Origin: Celeribacter neptunius
Lineage (GTDB): Bacteria > Pseudomonadota > Alphaproteobacteria > Rhodobacterales > Rhodobacteraceae
DNA: 64,000 nucleotides
Direction of reading: 5' to 3'
NCBI RefSeq assembly: GCF_900113955.1
Contig: NZ_FORH01000007.1
Coordinates: forward strand, 230,371 to 294,370
This document shows, piece after piece, positions 26,775 to 36,292 of this stretch. The position numbers were made by a program, and so were the translations under genes. Position 1 is the first letter of the stretch, and every line of letters begins with the position of its first letter. Below the pieces are notes generated by a model that ran no database searches, was not told the DNA's origin, and saw only the letters and a list, made by a program, of their open reading frames with translations.

Positions 26775-28136
26775 ATGACCAGCACGCTCAGAGACCGCAT
26801 TACGGGCGCCGTCGAGGAAGACGAAAACGGCATCCACCGCTGCCGCCGGGATATTTTCACCGACGAACAGATCTACGATCTGGAGATGAAGCACATTTTC
26901 GAGAATGGCTGGGTCTATCTGGCGCATGAGAGCCAGATCCCGGAGCCGAACGACTATTTCACCACCTGGATCGGCCGGGTTCCGATCGTCATCACCCGGG
27001 ACAAAGAGGGCGAGTTGCACGCGGTGATCAACGCCTGTGCCCATCGCGGCGCGATGCTGTGCCGTCGCAAACACGGCACGAAATCGAGCTTCACCTGCCA
27101 GTTCCACGGCTGGACCTTCTCCAACACCGGCAAGCTGTTGAAAGTGAAGGACGGCAAGACCGGCGGCTATCCCGAAGGCTTCAACAAGGACGGTGCGCAT
27201 AACCTGAAACAGGTCGCCCGGTTCGGCAGCTACAAGGGCTTTCTCTTCGGCAGCCTGACGGCCGATGTGCCGGATCTCGAGGAGCATCTTGGCGAGACAA
27301 AGGTAATCATCGACCAGATCGTCGATCAGGCGCCCAATGGGCTCGAAGTGCTGCGCGGCAACTCCAGCTATACGTTCGACGGCAACTGGAAGCTGCAAAT
27401 GGAAAACGGCGCCGATGGCTATCATGTCAGCTCCGTGCACTGGAACTATGCCGCCACCATGGGCCACCGCAAGGACGAGGGCACCAAGGCGGTCGATGCC
27501 AATGGCTGGTCGAAAAGCACCGGCGGCGTTTACGGTTTCGAGCGCGGTCATATCCTGTTGTGGACCCGGACGCTGAACCCCGAGGTGCGCCCGGTCTGGA
27601 ACCACAAGGCCGAACTCGAGGAGCGTCTCGGCAAGGAGAAGACCGAATTCATCACCAGCCAGACCCGCAACCTCGCGCTCTATCCGAATGTCTATCTGAT
27701 GGATCAGTTCTCGACCCAGATCCGCGTGGTGCGCCCGATCAGCGTCGATAAGACCGAGATCACCATCTATTGCTTTGCCCCGGTGGGCGAACCGGCCGAG
27801 GAACGCGCCACCCGCCTGCGCCAGTACGAAGATTTCTTCAACGTCTCCGGCATGGGCACCCCCGACGATCTCGAGGAATTCCGTGCCTGTCAGACCGCTT
27901 ACGCTGCGGCCGACGACATCTGGAACGACCTGAGCCGGGGCGCCACGCGCTGGATCGAGGGTCCCGATGACAACGCCAAGGCCATGGGCATGACCCCGAT
28001 CCTGAGCGCCGAGCGCGCCGAAGACGAGGGGCTGTTCGTGCGCCAGCACGAATATTGGTCCGAACTGCTGCTCGACGCGCTCGACAAGGAGGGGGCCGCA
28101 ACCCCGGTCGCCGCGACTGAGGAGGTGATGGCATGA
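26775..28136 (+). CDS. benA: Benzoate 1,2-dioxygenase large (alpha) subunit
   Basis: Catalytic subunit that dihydroxylates benzoate to its cis-1,2-diol-1-carboxylate. It has 453 residues; GGAGGAA lies 4-5 nt before ATG 26775. The Rieske cluster motif CAHRGAM...CQFHGW is near residues 91-113. The mononuclear iron region reads [16 protein letters not shown] near 215. It matches BenA throughout, for instance [15 protein letters not shown] and [17 protein letters not shown]. Toluate (XylX) and 2-halobenzoate enzymes are close relatives, so the exact benzoate analogue is open. Confidence 0.95.
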   Translation: MTSTLRDRITGAVEEDENGIHRCRRDIFTDEQIYDLEMKHIFENGWVYLAHESQIPEPNDYFTTWIGRVPIVITRDKEGELHAVINACAHRGAMLCRRKHGTKSSFTCQFHGWTFSNTGKLLKVKDGKTGGYPEGFNKDGAHNLKQVARFGSYKGFLFGSLTADVPDLEEHLGETKVIIDQIVDQAPNGLEVLRGNSSYTFDGNWKLQMENGADGYHVSSVHWNYAATMGHRKDEGTKAVDANGWSKSTGGVYGFERGHILLWTRTLNPEVRPVWNHKAELEERLGKEKTEFITSQTRNLALYPNVYLMDQFSTQIRVVRPISVDKTEITIYCFAPVGEPAEERATRLRQYEDFFNVSGMGTPDDLEEFRACQTAYAAADDIWNDLSRGATRWIEGPDDNAKAMGMTPILSAERAEDEGLFVRQHEYWSELLLDALDKEGAATPVAATEEVMA

Positions 28137-28633
28137 ACGCGCTGGTGAAATCCGATCTCGAACAGATCGCCGCCTTTCTCTACCGTGAAGCCCGGCTTCT
28201 GGACGACCGCGACTGGGATGCCTGGGTCGAGTGCTACGCGTCCGAGGCCACGTTCTGGATGCCGTCCTGGGACGATGACGACCAGCTCGTGGAAGATCCG
28301 CAGAGCCAGGTCTCGCTGATCTATTATCCGAACCGTCAGGGGCTTGAGGACCGAGTGTTCCGGATCAAGACCGAACGCTCCGGCGCCACCATGCCGGAAC
28401 CGCGCACCAATCACATGATCACGAACATCGAGATCGTGGAACGGCGCGAACAGGATCTCGATCTGCGCTTCAACTGGCACACGCTGAGCCACCGCTATCA
28501 GACCACGATGAGCTTTTTCGGCACCTCCTATTACACGCTCGACCTGTCGGGCGAGACGCCAAAAATCACCGCCAAGAAGGTGGTGCTGAAGGATGATTAC
28601 ATCCATCAGGTCATCGACGTGTACCACGTCTGA
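28133..28633 (+). CDS. benB: Benzoate 1,2-dioxygenase small (beta) subunit
   Basis: The 166-residue beta subunit of the alpha3-beta3 oxygenase, of the SnoaL/NTF2-like ring-hydroxylating beta family. Typical stretches are [20 protein letters not shown] near residue 14 and the HNR-type [11 protein letters not shown] near 92. It overlaps benA by 4 nt (ATGA), so the subunits are translationally coupled. Confidence 0.95.
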   Translation: MNALVKSDLEQIAAFLYREARLLDDRDWDAWVECYASEATFWMPSWDDDDQLVEDPQSQVSLIYYPNRQGLEDRVFRIKTERSGATMPEPRTNHMITNIEIVERREQDLDLRFNWHTLSHRYQTTMSFFGTSYYTLDLSGETPKITAKKVVLKDDYIHQVIDVYHV

Positions 28634-28643
28634 GGAGGGGCAG

Positions 28644-29672
28644 ATGAGCTATCGTATTGCCCTCAATTTCGAGGATGGGGTGACCCGTGTGATCGACTGT
28701 AACCCGATGGAGACCGTGATGGACGCGGCCTATCGGCAAAAGGTCAACCTGCCGGTCGATTGTTCCGACGGCGTCTGTGGCACCTGCAAATGCCGCTGTG
28801 AAGAAGGCGCCTATGATCTCGGCGACGACTATCTCGACGAGGCGCTCTCCGAAGGCGAGGCCGCCGAAGGTCTGGTGCTCTCGTGCCAGATGGTGCCGGA
28901 AGGCGATTGTGTGATCTCCGTACCGGTGCCCTCGTCGAGCTGCAAACTCGCCCCCTCGGTCTACACCGGCGAGATCACCACGCTTGAACAGGTCTCTCCC
29001 AGCACGATTGTGTTGGGGGTGACCCTGCCGAAACCCGGGGCGCTTGATTTTCTGCCCGGGCAATATGTCAATATTGCCGTGCCGGGTCTGGGCGTGACGC
29101 GCTCCTATTCCTTCAGCTCCGCGCCGGGCGCCGATGAGGCCATGTTCCTCATTCGCAATGTGCCCGGCGGCGCGATGAGCCGCTATCTGAGTGAGGTGGC
29201 GAAACCCTGCGACACGCTGGAATTCACCGGGCCTTACGGCAGTTTCTTCCTGCGCGAACGCAAGCGTCCGGTGGTGATGCTGGCGGGCGGAACCGGGCTT
29301 GCGCCCTTGCTGTCGATGCTCGAGGTCATGGCCGAGAAGGGCGAGACCGACACGCCGGTGCATCTGATCTACGGCGTCACCTCGGATATCGATCTGGTGG
29401 AAACCGACCGGATCGAGGCGCTGGCCGACCGTCTGCCCAATCTCACCTGGGCGGCGACCGTGGCGGATGCGGCGAGTACGCACCCGCTCAAGGGCTATGT
29501 CACGCATCACCTCACGGACGCCCAGCTCAACGACGGTGAGGTCGATCTCTACCTCTGCGGGCCGCCGCCGATGGTCGAGGCCGTGCGCGGCTTTCTCAGG
29601 GACAAGGGCGTCACCCCCGCCAGTTTCCATTACGAGAAATTCACCCCTAACGAGGCGGAGGCCGCAGCATGA
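28644..29672 (+). CDS. benC: Benzoate 1,2-dioxygenase electron transfer component
   Basis: A 342-residue NADH reductase that feeds electrons to the oxygenase. The N-terminal plant-type 2Fe-2S domain has CSDGVCGTCKC and the fourth Cys in VLSCQ. An FAD domain with RSYSFSS near residue 155 and an NAD domain with GGTGLAPLLSML near 215 and LCGPPPMVEAV near 305 follow. GAGGAGGGG lies 5 nt before the ATG, which is 10 nt after benB. Confidence 0.95.
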   Translation: MSYRIALNFEDGVTRVIDCNPMETVMDAAYRQKVNLPVDCSDGVCGTCKCRCEEGAYDLGDDYLDEALSEGEAAEGLVLSCQMVPEGDCVISVPVPSSSCKLAPSVYTGEITTLEQVSPSTIVLGVTLPKPGALDFLPGQYVNIAVPGLGVTRSYSFSSAPGADEAMFLIRNVPGGAMSRYLSEVAKPCDTLEFTGPYGSFFLRERKRPVVMLAGGTGLAPLLSMLEVMAEKGETDTPVHLIYGVTSDIDLVETDRIEALADRLPNLTWAATVADAASTHPLKGYVTHHLTDAQLNDGEVDLYLCGPPPMVEAVRGFLRDKGVTPASFHYEKFTPNEAEAAA

Positions 29673-30457
29673 TCTGTCCCGGACGTTTCGCGGGCAAGGT
29701 CATGGTCATCACCGGCGCGGCCCAGGGCATCGGTCGGGGCGTCGCTGCCCGGGCCTGTGCCGAGGGGGCGGATGTGGTGCTGGCCGACCGGGCGGAATTC
29801 GTCGCGGAGGTGGCCGAAGAGATCGCCACGACCGGGCCGGGCCGCGCCACTTCTGTGGTTGCCGATCTCGAGAGCTACGAGGGCGCAGAGGCGGTCATGG
29901 CGGCGGCCGAGGCGGCCTTTGGTGGCATCGACATTCTCGTCACCTGCGTCGGCGGTGCGATCCGCATGCGGCCCTATGGCGCCTTCGAGCCGGAGCAGAT
30001 CTCGGCAGAGATTCAACGCTCGCTGATGCCGACGCTCTGGGCCTGTCACGCGGTTCTGCCCGCGCTCCGGACCCGGGGCGGCGGGGTGATCGTCAATGTC
30101 TCCTCGAATGCCACCCGCGGCATCCACCGTGTGCCCTATTCGGCCGCGAAAGGCGGCGTCAACGCGATGACCGCTTCGCTCGCCATGGAGCTGGCCGAGG
30201 AGAATATCCGGGTCGTGGCCACCGCACCGGGCGGCACCGAAGCCCCGCCGCGCCGGGTGCCGCGCAATGCGGCAGGCGACAGCGCCGAGGAGCAGGCTTG
30301 GATGGCCGAAGCGGTCGCACAGGTCACCGGCTCCACCATGATGAAGCGCTACGGCACGCTCGATGAACAGGTCGCGCCGATCCTGTTTCTGGCCTCGGAG
30401 GATGCCGGCTATGTCACCGCCTCCACCCTCGTGGTGGCTGGTGGCGACACCGGCTAG
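29669..30457 (+). CDS. benD: 1,6-dihydroxycyclohexa-2,4-diene-1-carboxylate dehydrogenase
   Basis: A 262-residue short-chain dehydrogenase that oxidises the benzoate cis-diol to catechol with loss of carbon dioxide. The NAD motif GAAQGIGRG is at residues 16-24. The catalytic Ser is in NVSSNATRG and the YxxxK motif is YSAAK near 155. The C-terminus has the usual short-chain dehydrogenase pattern. It overlaps benC by 4 nt and ends the benABCD operon. Confidence 0.93.
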   Translation: MICPGRFAGKVMVITGAAQGIGRGVAARACAEGADVVLADRAEFVAEVAEEIATTGPGRATSVVADLESYEGAEAVMAAAEAAFGGIDILVTCVGGAIRMRPYGAFEPEQISAEIQRSLMPTLWACHAVLPALRTRGGGVIVNVSSNATRGIHRVPYSAAKGGVNAMTASLAMELAEENIRVVATAPGGTEAPPRRVPRNAAGDSAEEQAWMAEAVAQVTGSTMMKRYGTLDEQVAPILFLASEDAGYVTASTLVVAGGDTG

Positions 30458-30591
30458 GCCGGAAGATCACGCGGGACAGTCCTGCCGCCGGGAGACCGGG
30501 GGCGGGGTCTCGCGTGCATCCCCATGACAGATATCCGGCCCGGACACGCGGGGCCGGTCGCCAGATGCGTTCATTGGGAAGGGAGGCCCGT

Positions 30592-31479
30592 ATGAACTTC
30601 AAGCAACTCACCTATTTCATTGCCGTCGCCGAGGAATTGCATTTCGGACGCGCGGCGGAACGGCTCGACATGGCGCAACCGCCCCTCAGCCGTCAGATCA
30701 AACTGCTCGAAGAGAGCCTCGGCGTGGTGCTGATCAACCGCTGCCGCAACGCCACCAGCCTGACCCAGGCGGGCGAGCGTCTTCTGGACCGGGCCCAGTC
30801 GATCATGGAACAGCTCAACGACACGCGGCTCGAGGTCAAACGCCTCGGGCAGGGGGCGGAGGGACGGCTGCGCGTCGGCTTTGTCGGCTCGGCCACGTTC
30901 GGCATCCTGCCCAATATCCTGAAATCCTACCGCGCCGCCTATCCGGATGTGAACCTGAGCCTCATCCCGATGAACAATGCGAAACTGCATCGGGCGCTGG
31001 TGGCGCGCGAGATCGATGTCGCCTTCACCCGCCCGGCGCTCGCGGACAGCGAGATCTCGGCCCGCACCCTGACCGAAGAGGATCTGATCGTGGCGGTGCC
31101 CGACACGCTCGATACCGGCGGGCGCAGCGTCGATCTCGCCGCGCTGGAGAAGCCGAATTACATCCTCTATCCGGAGTTCCCGCGCCCGAGCTATGCCGAT
31201 CTGGTGTTGCAATGCTGTGAGGCGCAGGGGCTCGACACCTCGCGCCGGGTCTGGACGATGGACATTCAGACCGCGCTCAGCCTGGTGGCGATCGGCGAGG
31301 GCATCTGTGTGGTGCCGGCCTCTCTCGGGACGGCGCAGCGCAATGGCGTGCGCTTTCGGCCGATCCGCACACCTCTGGGGGTGACGACGCTGGCGCTCAA
31401 TGCGCGGATCGACGCGCAGGGGGTGCATGTCTGCAATTTCAAGCGCATCGCTCAATTGGTCGCACGCAAGACCAGCTGA
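30592..31479 (+). CDS. LysR-family regulator, CatM/BenM-like, downstream of benD
   Basis: A 295-residue LysR protein. GGGAGG lies 5 nt before ATG 30592. The N-terminus MNFKQLTYFIAVAEELHFGRAAERLDMAQPPLSR is close to that of the LysR at 36293-37189 (same YFIAVAEELHFGRAA) and less so to that at 25509-26471. It follows benD by 134 nt on the same strand and converges on the ABC importer genes. No ATAC-N7-GTAT site was seen directly before it, so it may be read from the ben promoter. Confidence 0.9.
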   Translation: MNFKQLTYFIAVAEELHFGRAAERLDMAQPPLSRQIKLLEESLGVVLINRCRNATSLTQAGERLLDRAQSIMEQLNDTRLEVKRLGQGAEGRLRVGFVGSATFGILPNILKSYRAAYPDVNLSLIPMNNAKLHRALVAREIDVAFTRPALADSEISARTLTEEDLIVAVPDTLDTGGRSVDLAALEKPNYILYPEFPRPSYADLVLQCCEAQGLDTSRRVWTMDIQTALSLVAIGEGICVVPASLGTAQRNGVRFRPIRTPLGVTTLALNARIDAQGVHVCNFKRIAQLVARKTS

Positions 31480-31495
31480 CGCGCCCGCCATCGTC

Positions 31496-32194
31496 TCAGA
31501 CCCCGAGCCAGTTGTGCTGGGCCGCCTCATCGGCGCGGATTTCCTCCGCGCTACCGGTCCAGACCGCCTGACCCTTGCTCACCACCACCACATCGTCGGC
31601 CAGAGAGGTGGCAAAGCCGAAATTCTGTTCGACCAGGATCATCGACAGGCCTTGGTGTTTCAGCTCCAAGAGCTTGTCGTGGATCAGCTTGACGATGATC
31701 GGGGCAAGCCCCTCGGTCGGCTCATCGAGGATCAGAAGCCGTGGGTTCATCAGAAGCGCCCGGGCGATGGCGAGCATCTGCTGTTCGCCGCCCGACAATT
31801 GCGTGCCGCCATTCTCCATCCGCTCGCCCAAGCGCGGAAAGAGATCGAGCACCCGCTCCATCGTCCAGTCGCTGTCCTTGGTGCCAAAGCGTTTGGCGGT
31901 GATCTCGAGATTCTCGCGCACCGTGAGCGAGGGGAAGATATCCCGCGTCTCCGGCACATAGGCGATGCCCATGCGGGCGATCTCATAGGGGGTGCGGCCC
32001 ATCTTTTGCCCGTCAAAGGCGATCTCGCCCTCGCGGGTGGGCAAGAGCCCCATGATGGTCTTGAGCGTGGTGGATTTGCCGGCGCCGTTGCGGCCGAGTA
32101 TGGCCAGAACCCGGCCCTGTTCGGCACGCAGGCTCAGCCCGTGGAGCACCTGCGTTTCGCCATAGCCCGAGGCGACGGATTGTAGGTCAAGCAT
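31496..32194 (-). CDS. livF: Branched-chain-type ABC transporter ATP-binding protein (LivF-like)
   Basis: A 232-residue ATPase of the HAAT (hydrophobic amino acid and aromatic acid) importer class. Walker A GRNGAGKST lies near residue 34, signature LSGGEQQMLAIARAL near 133 and Walker B LLILDEPTEGLAP near 153. It is the last gene of the importer and its start overlaps livG by 8 nt. Its place in the aromatic island points to an aromatic acid as cargo. Confidence 0.92.
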   Translation of the reverse strand: MLDLQSVASGYGETQVLHGLSLRAEQGRVLAILGRNGAGKSTTLKTIMGLLPTREGEIAFDGQKMGRTPYEIARMGIAYVPETRDIFPSLTVRENLEITAKRFGTKDSDWTMERVLDLFPRLGERMENGGTQLSGGEQQMLAIARALLMNPRLLILDEPTEGLAPIIVKLIHDKLLELKHQGLSMILVEQNFGFATSLADDVVVVSKGQAVWTGSAEEIRADEAAQHNWLGV

Positions 32195-32930
32195 CTTCCC
32201 AGCTCCCCAGATAGATCTCTTTCAGAAGTTTCGAACCGCGCGCCGCGTCCGGCAGCCCGTCGAACACCACCTCGCCGTAGTTCAGAACGGTGATCGTGTC
32301 GGCGACGTCAAAGGCGAGATCCATGTCATGCTCGATGATCAACAGCGTCAGATCGCGTGGCAGGTCATTGAGCAGCTCGTGAAACCCCTTGGCCATTTCC
32401 GGGCCGACGCCACTTGTCGGTTCGTCCATCAGCAACACGAGAGGCCGGGTGGCGAGCGCCACGCCGACCTCCAATTGTCGCCGTACGCCGTAGCTCACTT
32501 CGGAGACTTTCGCGTGCAGATAGGGCATGAGCCGGACCTGTTCGGCCACCTCTTCGACGATCTCGCGCACCTCCGGCGTGGCGAGGCTGTCGCCCCAGAG
32601 CCGGGTCGCCGATCCGGTGTGGACGGCGGCGGCCAGCCCGAGATTTTCCTCGACCGTCAGCCCGTCGAACAGCGTGTTCTTTTGATAGCTGCGCGACAGG
32701 CCGCGGCGGGCGCGTTTGGCGACCGGCAGGGCAGTGACATCCTCACCCGCCAAAAGCACCGCGCCGCTGTCGGGGGTGAGTTCGCCGACCAGAAGGTTAA
32801 AGAGCGTGGTCTTGCCCGCGCCATTGGGGCCAAGGATGACACGGCGCTCGCCGCGTTCGAGCTTGAGCGACACGTCACGGGTGACATGGACGGCGCCGAA
32901 ACTTTTGTCGAGATTGCGGGTCTCAAGCAT
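32187..32930 (-). CDS. livG: Branched-chain-type ABC transporter ATP-binding protein (LivG-like)
   Basis: A 247-residue ATPase, partner of LivF. The start Met of MLETRNLDKSFG at 32930 has AGAGGAGG 9 nt upstream. Walker A GPNGAGKTT lies near residue 34 and Walker B LVLLMDEPTSGV near 155. The signature is degenerate, VSYGVRRQLEVGVAL in place of LSxGQ, as often seen in LivG-like proteins. The start overlaps the end of livM by 8 nt. Confidence 0.92.
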   Translation of the reverse strand: MLETRNLDKSFGAVHVTRDVSLKLERGERRVILGPNGAGKTTLFNLLVGELTPDSGAVLLAGEDVTALPVAKRARRGLSRSYQKNTLFDGLTVEENLGLAAAVHTGSATRLWGDSLATPEVREIVEEVAEQVRLMPYLHAKVSEVSYGVRRQLEVGVALATRPLVLLMDEPTSGVGPEMAKGFHELLNDLPRDLTLLIIEHDMDLAFDVADTITVLNYGEVVFDGLPDAARGSKLLKEIYLGSWEDA

Positions 32931-33927
32931 CGGTGGGAACCTCCTCTGCATCGGATTTTCGGGTCAGATCGGAGAGGCGACGCTCCAGACGCGCGCCCCA
33001 GCGGGCTTCGATCCAGCCAAAGAGGCCATTGGCGCGGCTCATCACCACGGCGATCAGCAAGACGCCGACAACGAGATGCCAATAGCTGGTCACATTGCTG
33101 ACCTCGTGTTTCAGGACGACAAAGGCGGCGGCACCGATCATTGGTCCGACGAGCGTGCCGAGGCCCCCGAGGATCACGACGACCAGCGCTTCGCCCGATA
33201 CCGTCCAGGCCAAGGGGCCGGGGGAGATATACATGACATGCTGGGCTGCGAGGGCACCCGCCAGTCCGGCGATCATGCCGGAGAGGCCGAAGACATCCGC
33301 CTTGATGCGCCAGACGGTGAGACCCAGCGCGCGCATGCGCTGCTCGTTGTGCATGACGCCGATGAGCGAACGACCGAGGCCTGAGCGCAGGATCAGCACT
33401 GCCGCGCCATAGCTCGCCGCCAGAAGCAAGAGACAGAACAGTGCAAAGCTGCGGCTGTCATTGAGATCGAGACCGATCAGAGTCAGATCAAGCCGAGGAA
33501 TGCCGCCCATGCCGTCGTCACCGCCAAAGAGCGGCGCTTCGAACACGTAGGAATAGGCCATCTGCCCGAAGGCCAGCGTCGCCATGATGAAATAAATGCC
33601 ATGGCTGCGCGCGCCGATCGCGCCGATCACCCAGGCCGCGACGCCTGTGATGGCGATGGCACCGGCCATGGCCACCGGTGGTGCGATGCCGGCCTTGGTG
33701 GTGAGGATGGCATAGGCATAGGCCCCGAGGCCCATCAGCGCGCCGTGGCACAAAGACACCATGCCGCCAAAGCCCGCGACCATGTCGAGTGCCAGTACCA
33801 GCATGGCCAGAAGCAGGATCTCGGTGAGCACTTCGAGGCCGAAATAGCCGGCGGTGACGGCCTGGGCAAAGGCACCTGCGGCCAGAAGGATGAGCGCGGT
33901 GTAGCGCAGAGCGGTGTGTTGAAACAT
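32923..33927 (-). CDS. livM: Branched-chain-type ABC transporter permease (LivM-like)
   Basis: A 334-residue permease with about nine to ten hydrophobic spans. The LivM signature GFGGMVSLCHGALMGLGAYAYA is visible from about residue 52. The cytoplasmic coupling segment has GLGRSLIGVMHNEQRMRALG near 190. AAAGG is about 8 nt before the ATG, and livH ends 4 nt upstream. Confidence 0.92.
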   Translation of the reverse strand: MFQHTALRYTALILLAAGAFAQAVTAGYFGLEVLTEILLLAMLVLALDMVAGFGGMVSLCHGALMGLGAYAYAILTTKAGIAPPVAMAGAIAITGVAAWVIGAIGARSHGIYFIMATLAFGQMAYSYVFEAPLFGGDDGMGGIPRLDLTLIGLDLNDSRSFALFCLLLLAASYGAAVLILRSGLGRSLIGVMHNEQRMRALGLTVWRIKADVFGLSGMIAGLAGALAAQHVMYISPGPLAWTVSGEALVVVILGGLGTLVGPMIGAAAFVVLKHEVSNVTSYWHLVVGVLLIAVVMSRANGLFGWIEARWGARLERRLSDLTRKSDAEEVPTDA

Positions 33928-33931
33928 CGGA

Positions 33932-34801
33932 TCAACCTTTCGCCGGGAAGAGGCCCATGGGACGGATCACCAGGACCGCCGCCAAGAGCGCGTAGATGAG
34001 AACGGAGGCCAGCTGCGGGGCCAAGACGGCGCCGAAGGTCTGCACGAAGCCAAAGATCAGGGAGCCGGCGATGGCGCCTTGCAGCGAGCCGAGCCCGCCG
34101 ATGACGATGACGATCAGCGTCGGGATCAGGATCTGCAGCCCCATGTCGGGAGTGACGCTCAAGAGCGGCGCGGCCACGGCACCCGCCAGACCGGCCAGCG
34201 CGCAGCCGACACAGAAGACGATGAAGAACAGCCGTTCCACGTTGATGCCGAGACAGGCGGCCATGGCGTCATTGTCGACGCCGGCGCGGATCATCGCGCC
34301 GATCTGGGTGCGTTTGAGCACCATCGCGAGTGCCGTGAAGATCGCGAGGCCCAAAGCGATGATGAACAGGCGATAGACCGGGTAGCCGATGCCAAACACC
34401 GACACCCGCCCGTCCAGCAATGCTGGCAGCTCGATGGCCAGCGCGATGTCGCCCCAGACGATGCGAGTCAGATCGAGCAAAGCAAAGATCAGCCCGAAGG
34501 TGACAAGCACCTGCGCCATCGGCCCGCTTTTGCGCATCCGCCGGATCAGTCCGGAATAGAGCAGGATGCCCAGGCCCGCCACCGCGACGGGGGCCAGAAA
34601 GAACCCGGTCCAATACCCGCCCACCGTGGCGGCTGCGGCGGCGACATAGGCGCCCAGAGCATAGAGCGAGCCATGGGCAAGATTGACGAAATGCATCAGC
34701 CCGAAAATCACGGTGAGACCGATGGACAGGAGAAACAGGAGCATGGAGAGCTGCAACGCGTTGAGCGTCTGCAATGCCCAGAAACCGGGGTCGAGAGACA
34801 T
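33932..34801 (-). CDS. livH: Branched-chain-type ABC transporter permease (LivH-like)
   Basis: A 289-residue permease with about eight membrane spans. The LivH signature FGLMHFVNLAHGSLYALGAY is near residue 34. The coupling loop reads RTQIGAMIRAGVDNDAMAACLGIN near 165. It lies 54 nt downstream of the binding-protein gene and pairs with LivM. Confidence 0.92.
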   Translation of the reverse strand: MSLDPGFWALQTLNALQLSMLLFLLSIGLTVIFGLMHFVNLAHGSLYALGAYVAAAAATVGGYWTGFFLAPVAVAGLGILLYSGLIRRMRKSGPMAQVLVTFGLIFALLDLTRIVWGDIALAIELPALLDGRVSVFGIGYPVYRLFIIALGLAIFTALAMVLKRTQIGAMIRAGVDNDAMAACLGINVERLFFIVFCVGCALAGLAGAVAAPLLSVTPDMGLQILIPTLIVIVIGGLGSLQGAIAGSLIFGFVQTFGAVLAPQLASVLIYALLAAVLVIRPMGLFPAKG

Positions 34802-34855
34802 GGGATCAGGTCCTTGATTGTTGGTCCGGCAGGCGATGCCCGCCGGGCTGTCGCA

Positions 34856-36028
34856 TCAGTTCGAGACGGGCGCCATGGCGCAGCCGTTGAGCGGATCGGC
34901 ACTGGCGGGCAATTCGGCCAGAACCTTTTGGCTCAGCCCGAATTCGCCCGGGACGGTCTCGTAGACATAGATCGGCTGCACGATGTTGTTGGTGGCCGGA
35001 TCGATCGACAGCGTGCCGCGCGGCCCGTCGAAATGCACCTGACGCAGCGCATTGGCGAGGCTGTCGCGATCGCTGGCACCGGTCTTCGTGGCCTCGATCA
35101 GGGCGCGGGCGGCATCGAACCCCTGCACCGCGTATTCCGAGGGGATGCGACCGGTCTTTTGCAAAAAGGCCGAGACGAAAGCGGCATTTTCCGGGTTGTC
35201 GATGGTCGGCACGTAATGCAGCGCGGTGATCACCCCTTCGGCGGCGGGGCCTTCGGCGTTCACATAGAGCGGCGAGGTCAGGAACCCCGAGCCGAAGAGC
35301 GGCAGGTCGGCCTTGAGCCCGAAACTGTCATATTGCTTGACGAAGGAAATCGCCTCGCCGCCGGCGTAGAAGACATAGACCGCCTCGGCGCCGCTGGCCT
35401 TGGCCTTGGCCAGGAACGGCCCGAAATCCTGGGTCTTCTGGAACGGGGTGAATTCCTGGCCGACGATCTCGCCACCGGCGGCGGTGAAGGTCTCGGTGAA
35501 GCCGTCGATCATCTGACGCCCGGCGGCATAATCGGGGGCGAGGGTGAAGACCTTGGTGATGCCCTGATCGAACAACCATGTGCCCATCGGGCGGTTCACT
35601 TGCCCGTTCGAGAACGACATGCGGGTGATGAAGGGCGAGCAATGCGCCCCGGTGGCCTCGTCATTGCCGGCATTGGCGACAATCAGCGGCACGCCCGCGC
35701 CATCGATGAGATCGCGCACCGCGCCCAGAACGCCCGAGCTGACGATGCCGGCCATGACATCGACCTTGTCCTGCAAGATGAGCTTTTTCGCCTTGGCCAG
35801 CGCCACCGGCGGTTTCACCTCGGTGTCCTCGCGCATCAGGCTGAAAGTGGCCTCTGTCTCGCTGCCGTATTCCTCGAGCGCCAGTTCGAAGCCGGCCTCG
35901 ATATCATTGCCAAGCGCGGCATAGACGCCAGAGAAAGGCAGCAGAAGCCCGACCTTCACCTCTTCGGCGGATGCGGGCATGCTGAGGACTGTGGCGAGCC
36001 CAAGGGCCGCCAGAATGGTGGTTTTCAT
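34856..36028 (-). CDS. livK: Periplasmic binding protein of the importer (LivK/Peripla_BP_6 type)
   Basis: A 390-residue receptor. GGGAGGA lies 6 nt before ATG 36028. The signal peptide MKTTILAALGLATVLSMPASA is cleaved after residue 21. The mature protein begins EEVKVGLLLPFSGVYAALG, the usual type I fold start, with FTLAPDYAAGRQMIDGF near residue 160. Relatives near aromatic genes bind benzoate-like acids. The ligand here is inferred from the island only. A 264-bp gap with no gene separates it from the upstream LysR. Confidence 0.92.
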   Translation of the reverse strand: MKTTILAALGLATVLSMPASAEEVKVGLLLPFSGVYAALGNDIEAGFELALEEYGSETEATFSLMREDTEVKPPVALAKAKKLILQDKVDVMAGIVSSGVLGAVRDLIDGAGVPLIVANAGNDEATGAHCSPFITRMSFSNGQVNRPMGTWLFDQGITKVFTLAPDYAAGRQMIDGFTETFTAAGGEIVGQEFTPFQKTQDFGPFLAKAKASGAEAVYVFYAGGEAISFVKQYDSFGLKADLPLFGSGFLTSPLYVNAEGPAAEGVITALHYVPTIDNPENAAFVSAFLQKTGRIPSEYAVQGFDAARALIEATKTGASDRDSLANALRQVHFDGPRGTLSIDPATNNIVQPIYVYETVPGEFGLSQKVLAELPASADPLNGCAMAPVSN

Positions 36029-36292
36029 GATGTTCCTCCCTGTGTCACCGGCCCCCTCCTCGGGGCTGGTCCGTCTGGGGCCGCGACAGTCATTTCCTGC
36101 GCGGTGTTCTCCCCGGTGTGCGTTGGGCCGTCGTCGGCGGGCTGTTCCTGCCGCCGGCAACAAAGACCTTCCGCAGAGACTGCGGCTCAGGGCGTGTGAA
36201 GTCGAGACGGCTCAGGGTATCGCCTCATATCCGTTCGGTTGCTCTGGAGAGCGCCTCGAAGAGCATTACGGAGCGCCGTTTTGACGCGGATG

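Noticed and set aside
34079..36199. 706-codon open frame on the plus strand over livH-livK
   Set aside because: Shadow of the importer genes; composition is His, Asp and Gln rich noise.
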